Assembly (NCBI RefSeq): GCF_003122385.1
Contig: NZ_CP029255.1
Span: forward strand, 3,906,001-3,970,000
Reading direction: 5' to 3'
DNA from: Flavobacterium crocinum
GTDB taxonomy: Bacteria > Bacteroidota > Bacteroidia > Flavobacteriales > Flavobacteriaceae
DNA: 64,000 bases
Position 1 is the first letter of the stretch. The number at the start of each line of letters is the position of its first letter. This document shows, piece by piece, positions 8,130 through 16,832 of the stretch. A program made the translations under genes and the position numbers. The notes under the pieces were generated by a model. The model was not told the origin of the DNA, did not search any database, and was given only the letters and a program-made list of their open reading frames with translations.

Positions 8130-8642
8130 ATGAAGATTGAAAAGTATATACGTGATATTCAGGGTTTTCCTAAAGAAGGAATTTTGTTTAAAGATATCAC
8201 GCCACTGCTAATTAACCCCGAAGCAAGAACAAATTGCCTAAAAATTCTGGTTGATTCTTTAGAAGGAAAGAAAATTGATAAAGTTGTGGGGGCAGAATCC
8301 CGTGGTTTTTTCTTAGGAATGTTATTAGCTCAGGAATTAAATGCCGGATTTGTTCCAGTGAGAAAACCTAAAAAGCTTCCGTATGAAACAATTTCTGCTT
8401 TTTATGAATTAGAATATGGTTCTGATAGTCTGGAAATGCACATAGATGCCATTAAAAAAGGAGATCGCGTATTAATTCATGATGATGTTCTCGCAACTGG
8501 CGGAACAGCAAAAGCAGTCTGCGAATTGGTTGAAAAATTAGGAGGCGAAATTGTACAGTGCAATTTCTTAATGGAGTTGACTTTCCTTAACGGAAGAGAA
8601 AAAATAAAAGAATATCCTGTTTTTGCTGCATTGACTTATTGA
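8130..8642 (+). CDS. apt: adenine phosphoribosyltransferase
   Basis: Converts adenine and PRPP to AMP and pyrophosphate in cytosolic purine salvage. The 170-residue length is typical. Diagnostic features are the N-terminal IRDIQGFPKEGILFKDITPLL, the GAESRGFFLG segment (about 54-63), and the PRPP-binding loop VLIHDDVLATGGTA (114-127). It is monocistronic: a tRNA gene diverges upstream and the response-regulator gene converges downstream with only 1 bp between stop codons. It marks the return to low-G+C backbone sequence. The call is secure. Confidence 0.97.
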   Translation: MKIEKYIRDIQGFPKEGILFKDITPLLINPEARTNCLKILVDSLEGKKIDKVVGAESRGFFLGMLLAQELNAGFVPVRKPKKLPYETISAFYELEYGSDSLEMHIDAIKKGDRVLIHDDVLATGGTAKAVCELVEKLGGEIVQCNFLMELTFLNGREKIKEYPVFAALTY

Positions 8643-8643
8643 T

Positions 8644-9294
8644 TCAGACCAAAACAATTTTATGCTTAATGGCATAAAGCACTAATCCGATTCGGGTTTT
8701 TATTTCAAGTTTGTCAAAAAGTATTTCACGGTAACCGTCAATAGTTTTAGGGCTTAAACACATTTCTGATGCAATTTCTTTATAAGTCATTTCAGTGCAG
8801 GCGTGTTTGATAAAGACAATTTCTTTTTCCTTTAAATTGATTTTTTTGTTATCGCTATTTACTTTATTGATGAGCATTCCGGAAACCAATTCGGTGAAAT
8901 AAAAGCCCTTTTCCATTACACATTCTATCGCTTCTCTAAAAATTTCAGGTGAAGTGTCTTTCAGTAAATAACCTTTGGCGCCGTTGGTAATCATTTTGAT
9001 AATAATTTCATCATCGTCATTAACCGATAAAGCAATTACTTTCAGGTCTGGTCGGTTTTCTTTCAACCATTTCATAGTACTTAATCCGTCCAAAACAGGC
9101 ATATTCACATCAAGCAAAATAAGATCAATTTCAGCCAATGTATTTTCTTCAAGATAATCAATAAACACTTTGCCATTTTCAAAACGTTCTATTACTTCAT
9201 AATCACCAAAACTTTTGATTAAAAGTTCTAAAGACTGGGAAAATAGCAAATGATCATCTACAATTATAATTTTATTTTTTGAGTTAGTTTTCAT
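8644..9294 (-). CDS. LuxR/NarL-type response regulator
   Basis: The 216-residue protein has an N-terminal receiver domain (phospho-acceptor Asp62 in LILLDVNMP, LSVN switch, Lys in GYLLKD) and a C-terminal LuxR-type helix-turn-helix (about 148-210, MTYKEIASEMCLSPKTIDGYREILFDKL). Its start overlaps the end of the histidine kinase gene by 11 bp, so kinase and regulator are translationally coupled cognate partners. They form the end of a four-gene leftward operon. A probable target is the divergent region 11126-11386, which contains a dyad (inference). Confidence 0.95.
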   Translation of the reverse strand: MKTNSKNKIIIVDDHLLFSQSLELLIKSFGDYEVIERFENGKVFIDYLEENTLAEIDLILLDVNMPVLDGLSTMKWLKENRPDLKVIALSVNDDDEIIIKMITNGAKGYLLKDTSPEIFREAIECVMEKGFYFTELVSGMLINKVNSDNKKINLKEKEIVFIKHACTEMTYKEIASEMCLSPKTIDGYREILFDKLEIKTRIGLVLYAIKHKIVLV

Positions 9295-10066
9295 GGCCTT
9301 GAGTTAAAGGGTATTCGATAGTTACACTTGTTCCGGTTTCATCAGAATTCAAAATTAGTCTGGCACCAATTAGCTTGGCTCTCAGTTTCATATTGTTTAA
9401 GCCTAAACCCGAATTTGATTTTTTAAGATCATATCCAATTCCGAAATCTTTTAGTTTTAATCTGAAAACCGTCTCGGTAGTTTCGATAAAAACATCAAAT
9501 AAATCACTTCTGGAATGTTTTAGGCTGTTATGAAGCGCTTCCTGAAAGATTCTGTAAATAATTAATTCATGTTCTTCATTTATCGCTGGTACGGTTCCAA
9601 TCTGATTTAAATTGTATTTTATTTTTTTAAGTTTCTTAATCCTTTCCAGATCCTGCTGAATGGCTTCCAAGAAATTGTTCTGCAGTAAATTGTCTTTATT
9701 GATAATTCGGGACAGAATTCTTAATTCGTCCAGCGATTTGGCTAAAACGGCTTTTAAATCTTTAAGTTCTTCAATATTTACATTTTTATTGCTGATTGAA
9801 ATATTAAGTTGCATAATGGCGACCGAAATAATCTGACCGATATTATCATGCAGTTCTTTACTGATTTCGGATAAGGTCTGATCTTTTATCTCGATTCTGG
9901 TTTTGACTAATTCGGACTGGAAATACAAATCGGCTTCCATTTTCTCAACTACGAAATTGTTTTTCTTCTTTAAAAAATAGAAGAAAATGATAACTAAAAC
10001 GATAATGAGGGTAAAGAAAACGATACCCAGTGAAATGACTAATAATTGTATTTCTTTTCGCTCCAT
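9284..10066 (-). CDS. membrane histidine kinase (HisKA_3 / NarX-like)
   Basis: The 260-residue kinase has one N-terminal membrane helix (about 10-32) and no periplasmic sensor domain. A HisKA_3 dimerisation helix follows (phospho-acceptor His73 in SKELHDNIGQ). The HATPase domain shows an N box (IFQEALHNSLKHS) and G boxes (DFGIGYDL, GLGLNNMKLRAK). With no sensor of its own, it likely senses through the 7-TM protein encoded just upstream, whose gene overlaps it by 28 bp. The response regulator gene overlaps its 3' end. Phosphotransfer to that LuxR regulator is the expected role. Confidence 0.93.
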   Translation of the reverse strand: MERKEIQLLVISLGIVFFTLIIVLVIIFFYFLKKKNNFVVEKMEADLYFQSELVKTRIEIKDQTLSEISKELHDNIGQIISVAIMQLNISISNKNVNIEELKDLKAVLAKSLDELRILSRIINKDNLLQNNFLEAIQQDLERIKKLKKIKYNLNQIGTVPAINEEHELIIYRIFQEALHNSLKHSRSDLFDVFIETTETVFRLKLKDFGIGYDLKKSNSGLGLNNMKLRAKLIGARLILNSDETGTSVTIEYPLTQGHEN

Positions 10067-10686
10067 AGAAATCCGATTATAAAACAGCTGTGTGCCAGAA
10101 AATTTAAAATAAACAAAACGAGACTAAAAATAGATTCGTCCTGTTTGATTAAAAACCAGTTTATTGCCAGCATAAATGGTGTAAAAGGAACATGAAATAC
10201 CAGTATTCCTAAAACATACCAGAAAAAGACCGATTTTTTAAAATTTAATATTTTTTCAGAATTAAAAATCTCAATCAGATATAAACAGGATAATATCAAT
10301 ACTAGTAAAACGCCAATTGCAAAGCTGTAGGTAAAAGAACGATTCATATCGTCTTTAAAATACAGCAGGTTTAAGAAATAAGCAATTATAAATAAGATAA
10401 AAAAGACAATTGAGGCAATTCGGTTATTGTGTTTGGTTAATAAGGCTCTTAGAAGTAAAATATAGGCAGAAAAACTGGCAAACATGTAGAAATTGTAAAC
10501 ATAATAATTTAGCAAACCTGTCCATTGCGTAAAATAGTAACCTACAATTTCGGTTATGATTGAAAACCAGATTAAAAGTACTAAAAATTTAGCTTTATTA
10601 CCAGGAAGTTTTGGCAGTGAAAGTACACCAACGATTCCTGATAATAAAGCCAGATAAATGATATAAGATCTTAAAAATTCAAACAT
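10039..10686 (-). CDS. seven-TM membrane protein, putative sensor partner
   Basis: The 215-residue protein is almost entirely membrane-embedded. Seven hydrophobic segments are visible, near residues 5-24, 32-50, 60-84, 91-109, 119-141, 152-174 and 187-208. No family motif is recognised. Its gene overlaps the histidine kinase start by 28 bp and follows a 143-aa gene by 7 bp. The arrangement suggests the signal-receiving membrane component of the kinase/regulator pair, since the kinase has no sensor domain. This role is inferred from context only. Confidence 0.75.
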   Translation of the reverse strand: MFEFLRSYIIYLALLSGIVGVLSLPKLPGNKAKFLVLLIWFSIITEIVGYYFTQWTGLLNYYVYNFYMFASFSAYILLLRALLTKHNNRIASIVFFILFIIAYFLNLLYFKDDMNRSFTYSFAIGVLLVLILSCLYLIEIFNSEKILNFKKSVFFWYVLGILVFHVPFTPFMLAINWFLIKQDESIFSLVLFILNFLAHSCFIIGFLWSEKKYNY

Positions 10687-10693
10687 AGATATA

Positions 10694-11125
10694 TTAATAT
10701 AATAAGCTTGGCGGTCTTCCGATGTTTCCGTAATTCATTGGTTCAAGACTTTGAATATCAGATGAAGCAGCTTCTTGTTTTAAAGCAAAACTTTGAACTT
10801 TAGTTGTGCTGTTATCTATCTTTTTTCCGGTTGGAACTAAGAATAAAGTAGTCAATCCTGCTTTTTCGCCATGTTTTTCATCATCAGGATAAACTCCAAA
10901 ATAAAAACGGATTCCATCTACATTATAACCGTCTTTTGTTCCGTTGGTTTTGATGTAATGAATATAGTTTTCTAATTCTTCCAAAGAGTACCAAATGGCA
11001 TTTGCATCTTCTTTTTCTGCTTTTTTAGCTGTAAGCGAAGCTCTTTTATTGTTGTAATTCACATTTAACTGTCGGGCAAATTCTTTTGTAATTAACTGAC
11101 TCGGTTTTGCGGGAGGATTTCTCAT
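10694..11125 (-). CDS. conserved hypothetical protein, first gene of signalling operon
   Basis: This 143-residue soluble protein has a compact core (DANAIWYSLEELENYIHYIK, then GYNVDGIRFYFGVYPDD and AGLTTLFLVPTGKK). A Ser/Ala/Gln-rich linker leads to a Pro-rich end (PMNYGNIGRPPSLLY). No signal peptide, membrane helix or catalytic motif is visible. I do not recognise a named family, though similar proteins seem to accompany 7-TM/kinase/LuxR sets in Bacteroidetes (from memory). It is the promoter-proximal gene of the operon and diverges from the 671-aa gene. It might be an accessory or output protein of the two-component system. Confidence 0.7.
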   Translation of the reverse strand: MRNPPAKPSQLITKEFARQLNVNYNNKRASLTAKKAEKEDANAIWYSLEELENYIHYIKTNGTKDGYNVDGIRFYFGVYPDDEKHGEKAGLTTLFLVPTGKKIDNSTTKVQSFALKQEAASSDIQSLEPMNYGNIGRPPSLLY

Positions 11126-11386
11126 AATTAATTATTATTTATTGGTTAAGGATTTAGTTAGCAGTATTTTGACTACTGTTGAGGACAAAATTATCGGAAT
11201 GCTAAAATTTGGACAAGGGGAAATATACCCTTTTTTCGTTGGGTAAATTTATTTGAAAAAATGGGTTAAAGTGCTGTTACATAATATTTTGTGAAGTAAG
11301 AATTTTACATCGTCAGTTTTATGTCAAAAACAGACAGCAAAAAAAATGTAAAACCTTATTAAGTATTTAACTAAAAAATTAAAATT
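11126..11386. promoter_or_regulatory. divergent regulatory region with dyad
   Basis: This 261-bp spacer separates the leftward signalling operon from the rightward muramidase cluster. A dyad TACCC-N10-GGGTA occupies 11226-11245, in AT-rich sequence. It is a plausible operator for the LuxR-type regulator, possibly controlling both clusters. This is inference; only the dyad is visible. Confidence 0.35.
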
Positions 11387-13402
11387 ATGTCACAACCAAC
11401 ACCCCTGGGTTATCCTCATGCAGGAGCCGGAACAGTAGAAATTCTATTAGAGAAAGAAGATGGAGCAGATTATGCAGTGCTTTTCTCACCAGATCCTAAC
11501 AATATGTTATTGAGAGATGCCGGTCTGCCAATGCAGTTTTATTATTATCCAAAAGCGCCACGTTTAGCGAAACATCCTGACGGTAGATTTAAGTTTGCAA
11601 TGCAGGTTTTTAAATCAGAAGGAGATTCTACCACAGTAATTGGTGCAGAAGGATTAGAAGAAGAGGCAGGAGCTTACACTACCTTAACCAGTACGATTGA
11701 TTTGCCGGAAGCTTTATTAAAGAAAGCAATTGATAAATTGAAAACGAGACTGAATTCTGATTACAAAAATCATAGAAAATCAACTCTTTTTGGATTGTTT
11801 TCTTTCTTAATTGGAGTAGATAAAGATTTTAATACCACTAATGTCAGACCAATTCAGCTCACAGAGAACAATATCGCGATGCATGTTGTGGGCGAAAAAT
11901 CACCTAATAATCCTTTTGGAGGCGCCAATCCGTGGACATTTAATATTCAGGGAGAAGGAGCTGGAACTACTTTTGGACTTGGTGACAATGCTCTTTCTGT
12001 TTTAATGGGAAGAAATAGTGCTTCACTGGTGAAAAATGCATTGGAAATTGGAAGCAACAATCTTGTTGTCGAAAATAACATAAAGTACAAAGCATACATG
12101 CCAACTACGGTTATTAAAACAACAATTGATGTTAAAAAAGTGCATACTTATTTTTCTGCTAAAACAAGTGTGAGCTGGTCTTTTGTAGATTTAAACTGGG
12201 AACATGAATACGAAAAAATCCTTACGGAAGGTGGTATTACAAGTGAAGTAATAACAGATGACCAATTTTCTAATGAAGAAAAGAAAAAAGTAGAAGATTC
12301 GTTACTGCAAAAACAAAGAGAATTTGCTTTTGAAATGGTGAAAAAACAAATATTCGATGCGCCTGAAAAACAATTTACACCGGTTACATCTCCTGAAAAA
12401 CCAAACGGATTTTTCAGATTGTTTATGGGACTTGGAAGCGTTGGAATGAATCTTAAATCAGGAAGCCAGATTCGTGCGGTTAAATTTACAGATGAAATCA
12501 AATTCTCTGCGATTCAGGTTTTGGATTCAAAAATCAGTGGAAATCTGACTCCGTTGACTTTGAAAACCGGAGCAGAGGCAAAAGCAGATTTGAAAAATTA
12601 TATTACTGAAATTCAGCTAGACGAAGATTTTTCTAAAGTTCAGGTGATTGCTTCTTTAAACGGAGGTTTAATTAAACTGGACAAAGACAGTGATATTGTA
12701 AATGATAGTCCGGTAAGTCAGGTTTCTATTGAAGTTGGATATCCGGATTCTAAAGGTAAAATGATTTGGAAAAGTTCCGGAAGAATGATTGCTCCTGAAG
12801 GAACTCCGTTTGTAAAAAATACCAACAAGTCCGGAAAAGAAATTGATGCTATTTTCCCTGCAACCTGGAATGATAAATCGAGAGAAAAGAATGCTTTTGT
12901 GTTTGATTTTGTAAAAAATAATGGTTCGACTAAAGTTAAAGTTCGTCAGGAAGTAATGTACGAGAAAGACAAGAGAATCAAGCTAAAAGATACAACTCGA
13001 GAGTATGAATTTGAAGGAACTAAAATCTTCGTTCCACTTCCAATTCAGAACATGATTAATTATACTTTATCAACAGAAGTGCTTTATGATTGCGATACAT
13101 TGGAAGTGACTTTAAAGGTAGATAAAATGGCATCTAAAAAGTTCAAATTCACTGTTGATAATTTTGAAGATGCGATTCCGTATAGAGCATGGTACGAGTC
13201 GGATTACACGATTAAACCAACAGAGTATAAAGTGAAATATACCTGTAGTGGGAAAATTGGTAAGAAATCTAAAAAGGTTTCTCTTTCTACAGATTACATC
13301 AAAATCGATTATCAGGAAGGAGATGTGTTGTTTGAAATTCCAACCGGAACCGATGCTCAAAACGCTGATATCGAAAAAATCAGAGCTCCATTTATGGAAT
13401 AA
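11387..13402 (+). CDS. large hypothetical protein of muramidase cluster (671 aa)
   Basis: I do not recognise this protein. It lacks a signal peptide and membrane helices. The N-terminal ~120 residues form a distinct segment (TVEILLEKEDGADYAVLFSP, QFYYYPKAPRLAKHPDG). A Gly-rich stretch follows (about 180-215), then alternating beta-like segments with a short charged helix (FSNEEKKKVEDSLLQKQREF). The C-terminal third is beta-rich and Lys-rich. Met starts at a lone ATG in an A-rich leader. A terminator-like hairpin follows its stop, then the 717-aa gene and a cell-wall muramidase. A structural or effector-like role alongside the muramidase is only a guess. Confidence 0.75.
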   Translation: MSQPTPLGYPHAGAGTVEILLEKEDGADYAVLFSPDPNNMLLRDAGLPMQFYYYPKAPRLAKHPDGRFKFAMQVFKSEGDSTTVIGAEGLEEEAGAYTTLTSTIDLPEALLKKAIDKLKTRLNSDYKNHRKSTLFGLFSFLIGVDKDFNTTNVRPIQLTENNIAMHVVGEKSPNNPFGGANPWTFNIQGEGAGTTFGLGDNALSVLMGRNSASLVKNALEIGSNNLVVENNIKYKAYMPTTVIKTTIDVKKVHTYFSAKTSVSWSFVDLNWEHEYEKILTEGGITSEVITDDQFSNEEKKKVEDSLLQKQREFAFEMVKKQIFDAPEKQFTPVTSPEKPNGFFRLFMGLGSVGMNLKSGSQIRAVKFTDEIKFSAIQVLDSKISGNLTPLTLKTGAEAKADLKNYITEIQLDEDFSKVQVIASLNGGLIKLDKDSDIVNDSPVSQVSIEVGYPDSKGKMIWKSSGRMIAPEGTPFVKNTNKSGKEIDAIFPATWNDKSREKNAFVFDFVKNNGSTKVKVRQEVMYEKDKRIKLKDTTREYEFEGTKIFVPLPIQNMINYTLSTEVLYDCDTLEVTLKVDKMASKKFKFTVDNFEDAIPYRAWYESDYTIKPTEYKVKYTCSGKIGKKSKKVSLSTDYIKIDYQEGDVLFEIPTGTDAQNADIEKIRAPFME

Positions 13403-13420
13403 TTTTTTTGAGACAATTTG

Positions 13421-13445
13421 CAAAAGGGACGTAATGTCCCTTTTG
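13421..13445 (+). terminator. hairpin between clustered genes (attenuator-like)
   Basis: A 10-bp perfect stem (13421-13430 with 13436-13445) and a short T-run follow the 671-aa gene. Because the next gene begins 35 nt later on the same strand, it may partially terminate and lower expression of the 717-aa protein and muramidase. Confidence 0.55.
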
Positions 13446-13479
13446 TTTCATAAGTCACTAATTATTAAACCTAAACGTT

Positions 13480-15633
13480 ATGCCAGATTTAAATACATTT
13501 AAGCTCGACGGAACTAAATTGGTTCCCATAAACAGATTTAATCTTGAGCCCGCCAAACCGAGTACTGCTTTTACAACGGTCAATTTGAAAAAAGAAGCAG
13601 AATTTAAGGTGATAGAACATCCTATAATCCATTCTATCGACATCAGGCCAATTATTGTAGCGTTTCCTTTTATTGAGAATTATTTCCCGCTTATAGAAGG
13701 TGATAAAGCAATTACAGAGAATGATTCCTTTAAGGATTATTTTAAAAATGATATTACGCTATTCTTCCCACATGTTGAAATTGAACCTAATAACGGAACC
13801 GTTTTTTATTATGAAAATGTACCGGATAAATCTGGAAATAAAGGCGGGATTTTAGGAAAAGTTACTTTGAAATATAAGCTGAAAGACAAAGTATTACAGA
13901 CTAATCAAAAAAGTATTACTTTAAATCTAAAAGAAGCGGTTTTAAATCTCAAAGTAAACCATGATTTTGTAAAGGTAAACGGAATTGTTAATATAGCGAC
14001 ACAGGAAATTCAGTTTGATTTAATTGATGAAGCAGTAAAAATTGCGTTCTTAAATTTAGTATCCAACTTAAATGATTTAAAATGCAATATTGATCTTTTT
14101 TTTGATTTTAAAGGATATTCTAAAATTAAAAGAAATTTTCTGTTTGCCAGAGATATTTCCGTTTTAAAAAGCGGTACTATTCTGAAAAAAGATTTGACTT
14201 CTCCTAAAACAACAATACAGTCTAAAGCAACACTTATTAGTAGTCCGCTAATGGTGAAGGCTAATTTATCCACAACGATAGCTCCAAAGACAGCTATTTC
14301 AGAAATACAACGAGAAAATAGTATAAAAGCAGATGTACAGGAAGAATACGTAAAAAGTACTTTTCTGCTTAAAATAAATAAAACCTTAAGTTATCCAATT
14401 GGAGCAGATCCGGGAACAAGTTTATATAAGACAATTGGAGGCGGTTTCATCAATATTCCTTTTAACCTGAATGAGGATTTTTCGCAGTTCAAGCAAATCT
14501 TTGTAACAGGTTTTAATTTTAGTAAACTTTCCATTTATAAATCGATGGTGCAGCCGAATACTTTTTTGCTGATTTCCAAAGTGTATAGTTTGTCGAAAGA
14601 TTTAAATACGATGAAACCTTGTATTTCTACCATTTTTCATGCGTATGAAGAAGGAGCGGGAACTTCAGAGGAAATTTCAAAAATCAGTTTTCAGTTTGCG
14701 ATTGGTCCAAACCTTTCCGATTTTGATTTGGCTAAACTGAAAATCGCTTTGCTTCAGAATAATTTTATTGACGGAGATGTTACAGATTATTTTGATAAAG
14801 TGCAGTTTTTGTTTCCAAATGATATTTCGGCTGAATATGAAGTTAGCGGTAACTATTTTTTACAACAATCGGATATTTCAACAGATGGAAAGCACTTTCT
14901 CTTTAATCTTTCAACCGAAAATTTATCGGAAGCCAGTATCATGATTAATGCCTTAAATAATACCATTACGCAGTACGCCAATATCAATTTTAAATATAAA
15001 GAAATTAAAGATTCCAGCATTATAGAATTGAATATCGAACAAACTATTGGTGAAATCCTGGAAACGCTGATTGATAATACAGCGAAGAAAATTCAAATTA
15101 ACAATCAGTCTATTTCAAACTGCAAGCTTAATTCGATATTGCTGGTTTACAATCAAAATGCTACTTATCTGAACAGTGTCTTTTTTAAAAATTATCCTCA
15201 GCTTATCAGTAATGATACCAAACTTTTAGATTTTTCAGCAGTAAATCCATCTGCTTCGGGTGAATTAAAAGATGCTTTTTTCGATTTTGAAAACATAGAA
15301 AATATAAGTTCTGAATTTAATCAGGTTGTTTCGCAGTCAACGGCTTACAACAGATATATTCAAGTTCAGATTAAAAGTCAGACCGCAGCGACAAACAGAA
15401 TTACGATTGAATTGACGGTACAGGAAACAGGAAGTAAATTTGCAGTTGAACGTTTAAAATCGGAATTCGCGACCTCTATATTGTTCAATTTTATTGTTAA
15501 GAATACAGCGGACAATACTACTTTGATTTCATACAAAGTCAATTATTTTGACAAAAACGACAATCTCATCGGTACAAAAAATGAAGTTTTTGATTTCTCA
15601 AAAGCATCAATTCTAATCATAAACAAAAAATAA
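13480..15633 (+). CDS. large hypothetical protein of muramidase cluster (717 aa)
   Basis: Unrecognised 717-residue protein without signal peptide, membrane helix or sorting domain. It opens with MPDLNTFKLDGTKLVPINRF and is rich in Ile, Asn, Lys and Ser. It seems built of repeated beta-sandwich-like segments; two internal stretches with similar texture lie around residues 60-220 and 300-560. The C-terminal ~90 residues (YNRYIQVQIKSQTAATNRITIELTV onward in texture) look like one more beta domain. Its stop overlaps the muramidase start (TAATG), so the two are translationally coupled. Coupling suggests they act together; no enzymatic motif was found. Confidence 0.75.
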   Translation: MPDLNTFKLDGTKLVPINRFNLEPAKPSTAFTTVNLKKEAEFKVIEHPIIHSIDIRPIIVAFPFIENYFPLIEGDKAITENDSFKDYFKNDITLFFPHVEIEPNNGTVFYYENVPDKSGNKGGILGKVTLKYKLKDKVLQTNQKSITLNLKEAVLNLKVNHDFVKVNGIVNIATQEIQFDLIDEAVKIAFLNLVSNLNDLKCNIDLFFDFKGYSKIKRNFLFARDISVLKSGTILKKDLTSPKTTIQSKATLISSPLMVKANLSTTIAPKTAISEIQRENSIKADVQEEYVKSTFLLKINKTLSYPIGADPGTSLYKTIGGGFINIPFNLNEDFSQFKQIFVTGFNFSKLSIYKSMVQPNTFLLISKVYSLSKDLNTMKPCISTIFHAYEEGAGTSEEISKISFQFAIGPNLSDFDLAKLKIALLQNNFIDGDVTDYFDKVQFLFPNDISAEYEVSGNYFLQQSDISTDGKHFLFNLSTENLSEASIMINALNNTITQYANINFKYKEIKDSSIIELNIEQTIGEILETLIDNTAKKIQINNQSISNCKLNSILLVYNQNATYLNSVFFKNYPQLISNDTKLLDFSAVNPSASGELKDAFFDFENIENISSEFNQVVSQSTAYNRYIQVQIKSQTAATNRITIELTVQETGSKFAVERLKSEFATSILFNFIVKNTADNTTLISYKVNYFDKNDNLIGTKNEVFDFSKASILIINKK

Positions 15634-16457
15634 TGAGAACAATAAAAGCAGGAGCAAAGTCTCCGGAAGTTTATTATTTGAATGAACTTTTAGCTAAATT
15701 AAAATACAATGTAATAGTTTCAGATTATTTTGGAACAGCAACAGATAAAGCAATCAGGGATTTTCAGTCCAAAAACAATCTTGTTGTAGATGGTGTAGTC
15801 GGACTAAAAACATGGTCTTCGCTTTTGGAAAAAAGTAAAAATGGTTTTTCGTCTAATTCTAAGTTACTTTCCGAACAAGACTTAATCAATTTCTCGAATC
15901 AGTTTAATTTGGAGCTTGCAGTGGTGAAAGCCGTAAACGAAGTAGAAAGCAATGGAAAAGGTTTTCTGATTGACGGACGTCCGAAGATTTTGTTTGAAGG
16001 GCATATTTTCTGGAGAGAACTCGAAAAAAGAGGAATTAATCCAAGATCTTATATGAACTCAAATAATCAGGATATTTTGTTTGAAAATTACACGAAGAAA
16101 TATTATGTAGGAGGAACAGCTGAATACACTCGTCTTGAAAAAGGTAAAAACCTCGGTCAGGACAAAAAAATTATTGACGCAGCAAATAGTTCTGCTTCTT
16201 GGGGATTGTTTCAAATTATGGGATTTAATGCAATTCCTATTGGTTACAATAGCATAGATGAATTCGTGGAAAAAATGAATCAAAACGAAGGCGAACATTT
16301 AAAAGCTTTTGGGTTATTCTTAGAGAAAAACAATTTAATCACACTTTTAAGAAACAGAAACTGGGCATCATTTGCTTTAAAATACAATGGGCCAGCCTAT
16401 AAAACGAATAAATATGACGAGAAGCTGATGAAAGCCTATCATAAATATTCAAGATAA
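15633..16457 (+). CDS. N-acetylmuramidase with peptidoglycan-binding domain
   Basis: This 274-residue protein joins an N-terminal peptidoglycan-binding domain (about 1-68, GAKSPEVYYLNELL, DYFGTATDKAIRDFQ, DGVVGLKTW) to an N-acetylmuramidase domain of the DUF3380 type (about 85-270). The likely catalytic Glu105 lies in VNEVESNGKGF, followed by RPKILFEGHIFW and SWGLFQIMG. The layout is that of phage endolysins, and like them it has no signal peptide. It should cleave the glycan backbone. Its start overlaps the 717-aa gene stop. It may be a domesticated lysis enzyme or a cargo needing another export route; no holin or phage structural gene is nearby. Confidence 0.9.
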   Translation: MRTIKAGAKSPEVYYLNELLAKLKYNVIVSDYFGTATDKAIRDFQSKNNLVVDGVVGLKTWSSLLEKSKNGFSSNSKLLSEQDLINFSNQFNLELAVVKAVNEVESNGKGFLIDGRPKILFEGHIFWRELEKRGINPRSYMNSNNQDILFENYTKKYYVGGTAEYTRLEKGKNLGQDKKIIDAANSSASWGLFQIMGFNAIPIGYNSIDEFVEKMNQNEGEHLKAFGLFLEKNNLITLLRNRNWASFALKYNGPAYKTNKYDEKLMKAYHKYSR

Positions 16458-16832
16458 ATAAAAGTGTTTCAGGTTTGAAGTTTCAAGTTTTACTATGAAC
16501 ATAGTTTTTTTACCGCAAAGAGCGCAAGGTTTTTTTCTATGTAAATGTTAAGAGAGCGTAGAAAAAGTTCGCAAAGCTTTGTGAGCTAATTTTTAAACTT
16601 AAACTTCGCGAACCTTTGCGAAAAATCTTTGCGCTCTTTGCGGTAAAACTACACTCAAAGTATAGCAATAACAATGTTTTTTATGTAAACTTTTAATGAA
16701 AACATAAAAAAGGTTCGAAAAGCTTTATAAATAAAAACTTTGCGAACCTTTGCGTAAATCTTTGCGCTCTTTGCGGTAAAACTATGTTCAAAGTGTAGTA
16801 AACTTTAAACCTGAGACCTGAAACAAAAAAAA
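16458..16832. repeat. nested palindromic repeat region
   Basis: This non-coding stretch is one nested palindrome. Outer arms TGTTTCAGG (16465-16473) pair with CCTGAAACA (16817-16825). Inside, ACCGCAAAGAGCGCAA (16512-16527) can pair with either of two copies of its complement (16629-16644 and 16762-16777), and GCGAACCTTTGCG segments repeat. It separates the muramidase gene from the convergent pheT and may act as a bidirectional terminator. Confidence 0.75.

Noticed and set aside
12148..12501. 117-codon minus-strand frame opposite the 671-aa gene
   Set aside because: Composition is that of an antisense shadow; no promoter or motif supports it.
15633..16457. Prophage carrying the muramidase
   Set aside because: No capsid, tail, terminase, holin or integrase gene was found in the surrounding sequence.
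16512..16777. Repeated ACCGCAAAGAGCGCAA-type motifs as a possible CRISPR array
   Set aside because: Only one left arm and two inverted right arms exist; spacing is irregular, arms are complementary, and no cas genes are nearby.
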